IMG/VR virus record: IMGVR_UViG_3300042563_000361 | Span: 1 to 20,314 of that record | Direction: 5' to 3' (one strand) | DNA: 20,314 bases | From: a virus | Shown: positions 14,913-20,314 of the stretch, one piece after another | Position numbering within the stretch: the first letter of the stretch is position 1 | How the letters are laid out: each line of letters opens with the position of its first letter | Notes under the pieces: model-generated | What the model was told of the DNA's origin: nothing | Seen by the model: only the letters and a program-made list of their open reading frames with translations | Databases searched by the model: none | Made by a program: the position numbers and the translations under genes

Positions 14913-15613
14913 TGACTAATGCAGCTCTACAGCTTAAGATTAAGCAACGTCTTAACAAGCTAGCCAGCAATGACTATGATAACATAGAGTGTTGGCAGAT
15001 AGTAGAGGCTTTTAATAAAGCTCAAGTTGAATGGGTACGTCGTCAATTGCACGGCAATAACTTATTTAAAGAGGGTGATGAAGGCTCTAAAAGACGTGTA
15101 GATGATCTGCAGATTCTTCTTATTCAGAGTAAATTGTATGGTAATAATAGAAAGAAGTACTTTGAATCAAGAGAACTTCCTTCTAATTACCTGCAGTATA
15201 AGCGTGTAGATGCTTATGCTAAATCTGAATGCTGTCCTGAAAGAGGGATTACAGTATACTTGGCAGAGGAGGCAAATGCTGAACAATTTCTTAGAGATAT
15301 GTATCGTCAACCAAGTTTTGAATGGGGTGAGACTTTTTGCACGTTGATTGGTAATAGAATAAGAGTGTATACTGATAACAAGTTTGATTTATCAGATTGC
15401 AGTTTTACTTATTATAGACAACCAAAAAGAATTGAAATTCTAAACTGTGTTGACCCTTATACTGGAGTTGCTTCTGCTCAAAATATTATCTGTGAATTTA
15501 AAGATGATATTGTAGAACTTCTTATTGATGAAACAGCAAGCATACTTGCTGGTGATATTGAATCTACTAATCAGTTTCAAAGAGGAACACAATCAGCTGA
15601 ACGCAGCAACTAA
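14912..15613 (+). CDS. Head-tail connector-like protein
   Basis: This 233-aa protein has an N-terminal helical half (LKIKQRLNKLASNDYDNIECWQ, then a Trp-Val-Arg-Arg helix) and a strand-rich middle. The C-terminal helix is IICEFKDDIVELLIDETASILAGDIES (about 194-220), followed by a QRGTQSAERSN tail. The C-terminal helix pattern DDIVE.LIDE.AS.LAGDIE..NQ..R is one I associate with connector or ring proteins of crAss-like phages; that is memory, not a search. The size and the place after capsid genes fit a head-completion or adaptor protein that joins portal to tail. Both ends are coupled by TAATG overlaps. Confidence 0.6.
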   Translation: MTNAALQLKIKQRLNKLASNDYDNIECWQIVEAFNKAQVEWVRRQLHGNNLFKEGDEGSKRRVDDLQILLIQSKLYGNNRKKYFESRELPSNYLQYKRVDAYAKSECCPERGITVYLAEEANAEQFLRDMYRQPSFEWGETFCTLIGNRIRVYTDNKFDLSDCSFTYYRQPKRIEILNCVDPYTGVASAQNIICEFKDDIVELLIDETASILAGDIESTNQFQRGTQSAERSN

Positions 15614-16017
15614 TGGCACTACAAAGACTCAAAACGTCTGAAGATAAGGCATTTGCAACCTTGGTTGGCAATTTGTTTGCATCTACTACAGTAGCTCATA
15701 TGCTGCATTTAAAGGTAACCGGTGAAGGTTCTTACTCTCAGCATAAAGCTCTTGGTGAGTATTATGAATCTCTTCCCGGATTTCTTGATTCAATTGTTGA
15801 AGGATATCAAGGTCATCATCTTAAGCTTCTTGAACCTATAATTGTGACTCCTCCGAGCTTAAAGACTGTAAAAGAATTTGTTGATCATCTAAATTCTTTG
15901 TATATTATTATTGACGAAGCACAGCAGGCAACTATGTGTAGTTCTTTAAAGAACGTTCTAGATGAAGCTAAAAGCTTAGTCAACACTACAAAATACAAGC
16001 TCTATTTTTTGAGCTAG
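15613..16017 (+). CDS. Dps-like ferritin-fold protein (DUF5856-like)
   Basis: This 134-aa, all-helical protein matches the small phage family I know as DUF5856, which has the four-helix ferritin/Dps fold. The segment from FASTTVAHMLHLKV to FLDSIVEGYQG corresponds to Dps helices A-B. H32, H44, D59 and E63 keep the spacing of the Dps ferroxidase ligands (12, 15 and 4 residues, as for H31, H43, D58 and E62 of Listeria Dps). E49 lies one place off the remaining Asp. Helices C and D follow, but the chain is shorter than a usual Dps. It could bind iron, protect DNA from oxidation, or be a structural reuse of the fold. It lies inside the connector block, coupled to the previous gene by TAATG. Confidence 0.65.
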   Translation: MALQRLKTSEDKAFATLVGNLFASTTVAHMLHLKVTGEGSYSQHKALGEYYESLPGFLDSIVEGYQGHHLKLLEPIIVTPPSLKTVKEFVDHLNSLYIIIDEAQQATMCSSLKNVLDEAKSLVNTTKYKLYFLS

Positions 16018-16030
16018 TTGTTTTTTCTTT
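15998..16030 (+). terminator. Weak terminator-like hairpin overlapping a stop codon
   Basis: AGCTC (15998-16002) and GAGCT (16011-16015) form a five-base-pair stem with an eight-base T-rich loop. TTGTTTTTTCTTTT follows. The stem is short but the T-rich tail is right for an intrinsic terminator or attenuator. It would separate the coupled connector genes from the next, strongly expressed gene. Confidence 0.35.
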
Positions 16031-16051
16031 TAACCTAAATTCTATTTAATC
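16021..16051 (+). promoter_or_regulatory. Leader shared with the capsid gene
   Basis: T6C, then TTAAC-(C)-TAA, TCTA and TTTAA appear in order just before the ATG at 16052. The leader of the capsid gene (11781-11809) has the same blocks in the same order, differing by one- or two-base gaps. Position right at the start codon suggests a translation enhancer or a late promoter with a very short leader. Confidence 0.45.
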
Positions 16052-17182
16052 ATGGCATATTTTCCCCATGCGTATAAAAAAGTGTTCGTAGCCGCTTCAG
16101 TTGAAACAGCTGCAGGACAAAAGTCACATCAGTTGTCAGCCGGTGAGCTGGGACTGTTGGACAAAACATTTACCTCAGTTGCTGCTGGTGGTGCCGTTGC
16201 AGGTGGTCTTTACTACTTGGCACAAGGTAGCTATCACACAACTGACAAACTTGGACCTTTTCACGGAGGTTACAAAGAGTCTGTTAAATCTAAGGGTATC
16301 AACCCTAAGTTTATCAGCAAAGTATGGACTGTAGCCGCTGCTGCTCCTACTAATGCTATCTTGACTGTAGAAGCTCAAGGTGATTGCTTTAAGTGTGGTG
16401 TTGAGCGTTACCTTCGTCTTGACATTAAGGGTTCGCCTGCACTCCGTTTCTTGGGTCGTAACGCTTACTTTGTAGGTGACTTTACCAGCTACTGCTGTGT
16501 TACTGGTCAAACTACTGTAGATCCTTACACTGTATTGTCTACTTGGGCTACGCAAATTGCTGGTGATGCTTTGGTATCTCCCTTTGTACAAGCTGTTGTA
16601 GAGAAGTGGAATCCTGCTGCTAATGAAGGAGCAGGTGCTTGGGTATCTTCTGCAGGTCACACTGTAACTACTTCTAGCCACGGTAAATTTCGCATTGTTC
16701 TTACTGGTGCATATGTAGATACTAAGTTTGGTGATTGCTCATTTTCTCCAACCGATTTCTACGAAAGAGAGCCTGTTCAGCTTCTTGCTTCTGAGATTGA
16801 TGAAACTGGTAACGCTTGTAACGTAGCTTGTACTGTTATTACTGAAGTACAACGTGGTGAGCAAGGTAACGGATTTGGTGAAACTGTTCTTCGTGAGTTC
16901 ATTCTGTCTAACAGATATGCTCAAGAAGATTTTCAGACTGATCCAAGAATGCGTGAGATTTTGAATGATATTGCTTTGACTGGTGTTTCTCGTAATGCTA
17001 GCTACAAAGCCTTTAACATTCTTCACAGCATTCCTCGTTCTTACAATCCATCAGGTATGCACAATAGTGATCAGTACTTGTTGACTGTATACGCTGTTGA
17101 CGGTTCTGCCGCATCAACTGCCGTAGGTGCAATCTGCACTGATCTTGCTGACGCTGCTGGTGTTACTGTTGAGGCTTACTAA
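16052..17182 (+). CDS. Abundant structural protein, probably major tail or sheath/tube-like
   Basis: This 376-aa protein starts MAYFPHAYKKVFVAAS, in the style of phage tail-sheath or tube N-termini. The N-terminal 70 residues are Ala- and Gly-rich, the middle is strand-rich, and a helical C-terminal part has LREFILSNRYAQEDF (about 283-297) and a HSIPRSYNPSGMHNSDQYLLTV segment. Cysteines occur in pairs (DCFKC, YCC). It has its own leader (shared with the capsid gene), a strong terminator right after it, and C-ending codons in many Tyr and Asn positions. All of this points to a protein made in many copies. A major tail, sheath/tube or capsid decoration protein are the options; I cannot separate them by eye. 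Confidence 0.55.
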   Translation: MAYFPHAYKKVFVAASVETAAGQKSHQLSAGELGLLDKTFTSVAAGGAVAGGLYYLAQGSYHTTDKLGPFHGGYKESVKSKGINPKFISKVWTVAAAAPTNAILTVEAQGDCFKCGVERYLRLDIKGSPALRFLGRNAYFVGDFTSYCCVTGQTTVDPYTVLSTWATQIAGDALVSPFVQAVVEKWNPAANEGAGAWVSSAGHTVTTSSHGKFRIVLTGAYVDTKFGDCSFSPTDFYEREPVQLLASEIDETGNACNVACTVITEVQRGEQGNGFGETVLREFILSNRYAQEDFQTDPRMREILNDIALTGVSRNASYKAFNILHSIPRSYNPSGMHNSDQYLLTVYAVDGSAASTAVGAICTDLADAAGVTVEAY

Positions 17183-17203
17183 GAGTTTTTAGTAAAGAAA
17201 TTT

Positions 17204-17245
17204 GGGGGAGTGAGAGTTTTATGACTCTCCTCCCCTTTTTTCTTT
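17204..17245 (+). terminator. Strong intrinsic terminator
   Basis: GGGGAG (17205-17210), a bulged T, and GAGAGT (17212-17217) pair with ACTCTC and CTCCCC (17224-17235). The stem is 12 bp with a six-base loop, followed by TTTTTTCTTT. It lies 22 bases after the stop of the preceding gene and is the clearest terminator in the window. Confidence 0.9.
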
Positions 17246-17309
17246 GATATATGGATCATTTTTAGTAAATTATTTATGAGCACGACTATGTGCGTAATTC
17301 TTGTCTGTT

Positions 17310-17846
17310 ATGGGAGCGAAACATCATTTAAGTTTAGAAATTCCGGAAACTGCTAACACTAAACTTTTTAGAGTTAGTGATACCAGTTTCTATGCTAACG
17401 ACTTAGCAGTAGAGTGTCCTACTCTTCAAATTCTTTCACCTGGTTTTAATGTTGCTAAAGATGTAGAAGCAATTCCAGGGTTTAACTATGTGCTCAACGC
17501 TTGCACACTCGGTACTCAAGTATCTGGTTGTGGAGATGTAAATGCTGATCTTGCTGATGGTATTTATGTTATTCGCTACAGTGTGTCTCCAAACACACAA
17601 GTATTTGTTGAGTATAACTATTTGAGAGTTACTGCGGCACTTAATCTTTATTACTCAAAGCTTGGTCAATTAGACGTAAAAGCTTGTGAGCCTGATCAAG
17701 AAGTTAAAAAGAATCTTGCTGAAATGCGTTTAATCAAATCAATGATTGATGCAGCAAAAGCAAAAGTCGAATATTGCCACAACCCTAAAGAGGGTTATGA
17801 ACTCTTTGTATATGCTCTAAGACGTTTAGAGAAAGTTTGTGTCTAA
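17310..17846 (+). CDS. Structural-region protein with helical C-terminus (178 aa)
   Basis: The ATG at 17310 (MGAKHHLSLEIPET) is preferred. A TTG nine bases upstream would add three residues. The N-terminal 110 residues look like a beta sandwich, with YANDLAVECPTLQILSPGF and a DGIYVIRYSVSPNTQVFVEYNYLRVT strand pair. Residues 115-178 are helical, with an AAKAKVEYCHNPKEGYELF turn (149-167). I recall similar proteins in crAss-like and related Bacteroidota phages near tail genes, without a proven function. It begins after a strong terminator, so it needs its own promoter. The gap (17246-17309) has a TTTG at 17243-17246 but no clean TAnnTTTG box. Confidence 0.75.
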   Translation: MGAKHHLSLEIPETANTKLFRVSDTSFYANDLAVECPTLQILSPGFNVAKDVEAIPGFNYVLNACTLGTQVSGCGDVNADLADGIYVIRYSVSPNTQVFVEYNYLRVTAALNLYYSKLGQLDVKACEPDQEVKKNLAEMRLIKSMIDAAKAKVEYCHNPKEGYELFVYALRRLEKVCV

Positions 17847-17865
17847 TTTTTAAAACCAAAAACTA

Positions 17866-17997
17866 ATGGCTATTTGTCCCAACTGCAGGTCTGTTCTCTC
17901 TTGCGGCTGTCAACAACGTACAGCATCTAATGGCGCTTCTATTTGTCAGAATTGCCAAACTGAATATGAGAAACAGTTACCTCAAGAAAAGAAATAA
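17866..17997 (+). CDS. Tiny zinc-ribbon protein (43 aa)
   Basis: The frame runs from ATG at 17866 to TAA at 17995-17997, two bases before the next start. The product has C4 and C7 (CPNC), C13 and C15 (CGC), and C27 and C30 (CQNC), spaced like a one- or two-metal ribbon, and a charged C-terminal helix. Six cysteines in 30 residues in a short frame between two coupled genes is strong evidence that it is real. A structural or protein-binding zinc ribbon linked to tail assembly is plausible; function unknown. Confidence 0.75.
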   Translation: MAICPNCRSVLSCGCQQRTASNGASICQNCQTEYEKQLPQEKK

Positions 17998-17999
17998 TT

Positions 18000-18602
18000 A
18001 TGACTAACGAAGATAAGGCAGGTATTTACGGTAAGTTTTCTGATTCTATATATAAGAAGTTCAGAGAGCTTAGATATGGTATTACCTCTTGCTGTGATCA
18101 TAAGTCCTTAGAGGAATATGAGATGAGCAAAGATCTTTGTGATTGGAAGCAGCTTAAAGGTTCTCAAGACCTTTCTGATACTCAGATCAGATACTTTGCT
18201 AATATGCCTATTTTCGTTGATGGTCAGAGTGGAGAAATCAGCAGTGATTCACACTACCGCTATGCCGGTTCTGCTTCTAACAGATCCGCTACTGTCACTT
18301 ATGAATATGCTAGTGATGGTAATGTAAATATTATTGAAGTAAACTCTGGAGGAGCTGTTACACGTATTAACCTTAATCCGGTTATTAACATTGACAGACG
18401 TGCTCCATCAGAATTCACCTTTGAGCAACTTACCCCATTGGCTGTTTGGGTAATTACTCATAACCTTGGATTTGTTCCAGGTAATGAGCTTATTACGGAT
18501 CTTAACGGTAATGAAATTGATGGTATTACTCGTCCTATTAACGATAATACTATTGAGATTACGTTTAGTGAACCAGTAGCCGGATACGCATACTTGAGTT
18601 AA
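18000..18602 (+). CDS. Tail-appendage protein with C-terminal HNLG domain
   Basis: The first 60 residues are charged and helical (YGKFSDSIYKKFRELRYGIT, CC at 31-32). A strand-rich middle follows. The C-terminal 55 residues (about 145-200) form a compact domain with LAVWVITHNLGFVPG, a D-x-x-G turn, a GITRPINDNTIEITF strand pair and a GYAYLS end. The same domain closes the next gene. In phage tails this domain commonly caps receptor-binding or fibre proteins. The N-terminus is different from the two genes that follow, so this may be the baseplate-anchored member of the group. Confidence 0.65.
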   Translation: MTNEDKAGIYGKFSDSIYKKFRELRYGITSCCDHKSLEEYEMSKDLCDWKQLKGSQDLSDTQIRYFANMPIFVDGQSGEISSDSHYRYAGSASNRSATVTYEYASDGNVNIIEVNSGGAVTRINLNPVINIDRRAPSEFTFEQLTPLAVWVITHNLGFVPGNELITDLNGNEIDGITRPINDNTIEITFSEPVAGYAYLS

Positions 18603-18603
18603 T

Positions 18604-19131
18604 ATGTCTACTCCTAAGAAAAGAATATTTTATAGTGACCTCAGCTTAGCTAAAAATGAGCTGTTAGATTTCCGTATTGAAAATACATCAACTTCGGAAC
18701 GTCTCGCTATGTCACTGGGTGCTCCCCATACAGGTCTTGCCGTATGGGATACTGATCTTGAAGGTTTGTATATCTGGCACGTAGATCATTGGGTAAGGGT
18801 AGGTGCAACTGTACAACAGATTAATAACTGGAATCAAGCTTATAATGATTCGGTTATTGACTTTACTTTAACACAAGGCACGGATAGTGTATTTACTATT
18901 AATCGAAGGAACAGTCCAGATCTTTCTGTAACATACCGAAGTGGTTATATCTATAATCAGGGAGCACCCTCAGATATCTGGGTTATTAATCATAACCTAA
19001 ATAAAAATCCATCAATTACAATAGTAAGTTCTGCTGGTGAAGAGGTAGAGGGTGCAGTAGTGATTAACTCATTAAATCAAATAACAATAACTTTTTGCGG
19101 TGCGTTTTCTGGGAAAGCGTATCTCAACTAA
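18604..19131 (+). CDS. Short tail-appendage adaptor with shared N- and C-terminal domains
   Basis: This 175-aa protein links its two neighbours. Residues 7-67 (RIFYSDLSLAKNELLDFRIEN ... GLAVWDTDLEGLYIWHVDHWVRVG) match the N-terminus of the following fibre gene, which has the same DLS..EL..aRI pattern and a G.iyf.T...myfydg..W strand set. Residues 120-175 (APSDIWVINHNLNKNPS ... NQITITF ... GKAYLN) match the C-terminal domain of the previous gene. The middle 50 residues are short linking sequence. The layout is anchor plus tip with almost no shaft. It starts one base after the upstream stop. A short fibre or cap on a shared attachment point is inferred. Confidence 0.65.
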   Translation: MSTPKKRIFYSDLSLAKNELLDFRIENTSTSERLAMSLGAPHTGLAVWDTDLEGLYIWHVDHWVRVGATVQQINNWNQAYNDSVIDFTLTQGTDSVFTINRRNSPDLSVTYRSGYIYNQGAPSDIWVINHNLNKNPSITIVSSAGEEVEGAVVINSLNQITITFCGAFSGKAYLN

Positions 19132-19145
19132 TTCTTTTAAATATT

Positions 19146-20314
19146 ATGGCAAAGAAATTTTTTACATCAATTGATCTTAGCAAGTGTGAACTTATTAATG
19201 CTAGGATTCACAATTTACCAGATTCACCAGGGTCACCGGTATCTGGTCAGATTTATTTTAACACTGGTGACGGTCAAATGTACTTTTATGATGGTACCGT
19301 TTGGCAATCAATGCGAGGTGATATTACCAGCGTTACACTCACTGGTGGAGCTGGAGCAAGCGTTACTCAAAATAATAGCAACGGTGGTGCTTATACTGCA
19401 ACTATTGACGTTAATGTAGACACTACAACCATTGCTATTAATGGCTCTGACAATCTTTATGTTGTTAAAGATGCGGCATATCTTGAAACGTTTTATACTA
19501 CTAATGGTACCTTTTCTTCAAATCGTACTGCAACTCTTGGTACCAGCAATCTAACTTTTGACGCTACCTCTACCGGTAAGTATACTATTAAGAATGAGCT
19601 TTATCTTGGAGCACAGGCGTCAGGTGGTCATGGTGTATTGCACATTTATGCTCCTTCAGATGCTCTTGGTTCTGGAATTGTTTGGGAAGACGGTACTGCA
19701 CCTACGGGTATAATTAAGTTCCAACATAATATTGGAGACTTTGTATTTGAAATTAATGGTGCTGAACTTCTTCAATTAGACGGTACAACAGGTAATAAGG
19801 GTCTTAAAATTAATAAAGGTGTTGTAGCATCTGTATTTGCACTAGATGTAACCTCAAACTCTGGGTCAGATGTTGCTCGTCTTGAGGGAATGCTTGAGTC
19901 TACAACAGAATCTAAGCTTGTTACAATTTCAAATGGTGGTGTTCTTAAGTATCGCACAGTAACAGGTATTAATGCTGATGGTAGAATTCAAAACCTTGGT
20001 ACAGATGATCTTTCAGTAGATGCTGGTGAGTCTAGAACCTTTACTATTAATGACGCTAGAGCTGATGCTTTTAAAATTGCTGATGTTGATGGTGCTCTTC
20101 TAAACTTTAATACTACGGGTGCTACTATTGTAGACAAAGTAGCAACGTTTGGTACCTCTGTTGTAATTGACGGTAACCTTACTGTATCTGGTACTACCAC
20201 AACTATTTCTACTGAGACTGTAACAATTGCAGATAACATTATTGTTCTTAACTCTAATGCTACGGGCACTGCTACAGAATCTGCAGGTTTTGAGATTGAG
20301 CGTGGTACAGATAC
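19146..20314 (+). CDS. Long tail-fibre protein, 3' end beyond the window
   Basis: At least 389 codons are open from ATG at 19146 to the window edge. The first 55 residues share the anchor domain of the previous gene (FFTSIDLSKCELINARIHN ... GQIYFNTGDGQMYFYDGTVW). The rest is Thr-, Gly-, Asn- and Ser-rich, low in charge, and built of short strands like trimeric fibre shafts. Near the end (about residues 338-389) stands the fibre motif VIDGNLTVSGTTTT ... ADNIIVLNSNATG ... SAGFEIERG, which recurs in many phage long tail fibres and often repeats. The receptor-binding tip should lie past the window. It is expected to bind the host surface and to vary between relatives. Confidence 0.85.
   Translation, partial: MAKKFFTSIDLSKCELINARIHNLPDSPGSPVSGQIYFNTGDGQMYFYDGTVWQSMRGDITSVTLTGGAGASVTQNNSNGGAYTATIDVNVDTTTIAINGSDNLYVVKDAAYLETFYTTNGTFSSNRTATLGTSNLTFDATSTGKYTIKNELYLGAQASGGHGVLHIYAPSDALGSGIVWEDGTAPTGIIKFQHNIGDFVFEINGAELLQLDGTTGNKGLKINKGVVASVFALDVTSNSGSDVARLEGMLESTTESKLVTISNGGVLKYRTVTGINADGRIQNLGTDDLSVDAGESRTFTINDARADAFKIADVDGALLNFNTTGATIVDKVATFGTSVVIDGNLTVSGTTTTISTETVTIADNIIVLNSNATGTATESAGFEIERGTD

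Noticed and set aside
16175-17026. Minus-strand frames over the 16052-17182 gene
   Set aside because: Same codon-bias shadow as for the capsid gene; Ser- and Thr-rich nonsense-like products.
17246-17309. Promoter for the 178-aa gene after the terminator
   Set aside because: A TTTG is present but the nearest -7-like words (such as TATTTATG) mismatch TAnnTTTG and the spacing is too long; a promoter is expected but I cannot place it.

Overview
This window looks like part of the genome of a tailed double-stranded DNA phage that infects a member of the Bacteroidota. The gene content and order, TerL - portal - acidic scaffold-like protein - major capsid protein - connector genes, are best compared with crAss-like phages (Crassvirales) and related Bacteroidota phages. 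That placement rests on remembered family features and on order, not on a database search. The DNA is AT-rich, starts lack Shine-Dalgarno sequences, and the divergent control region at about 2.45 kb carries Bacteroidota-type TAnnTTTG -7 elements on both strands. I see no tRNA, rRNA, CRISPR array, insertion sequence or integrase.

Layout. (1) 206-2428, minus strand: four overlapping genes read leftward, a HAD-fold phosphatase, thymidylate synthase (thyA), a phosphoribosyltransferase-like protein and a hotdog acyl-CoA thioesterase. (2) 2429-2521: divergent promoter region. (3) 2522-7622, plus strand: a tightly coupled packaging operon with small helical and winged-helix proteins, an HU/IHF-like protein, a Cys-rich zinc-binding protein, a PD-(D/E)XK nuclease, a conserved unknown, a 59-aa protein, the terminase large subunit and a 39-aa protein. 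(4) 7619-13447: portal, scaffold-like protein and major capsid protein. (5) 13448-13635: a 188-base intergenic region rich in hairpins. (6) 13636-16017: a 338-aa unknown, two tiny proteins of opposite charge, a connector-like protein and a Dps-like ferritin-fold protein. (7) 16052-17182: an abundant-looking structural protein with its own leader and a strong terminator. (8) 17310-20314: a tail or appendage module with a 178-aa unknown, a 43-aa zinc ribbon, and three tandem genes that share N- and C-terminal domains in mosaic fashion. The last is a long fibre that runs off the window.

How they work together. The leftward genes supply dTMP and possibly modify nucleotide and acyl pools. The rightward genes cut and package DNA (TerL, nuclease, DNA-binding proteins), build the procapsid (portal, scaffold, capsid), close the head with connectors and add host-recognition parts. 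Nearly every junction in the packaging and connector blocks is an ATGA or TAATG overlap, so translation is probably coupled. The genes expected to be made in large amounts (capsid, 16052-17182) instead have their own leaders, hairpins and a marked C-ending codon bias.

Most notable points: a Dps-like protein in the structural block with ferroxidase-ligand spacing preserved; a TerL whose Walker A has lost its GK(T/S) core; a structured RNA-like segment after the capsid gene; two pairs of shared leader motifs; and the domain-swapping array of tail-appendage genes.
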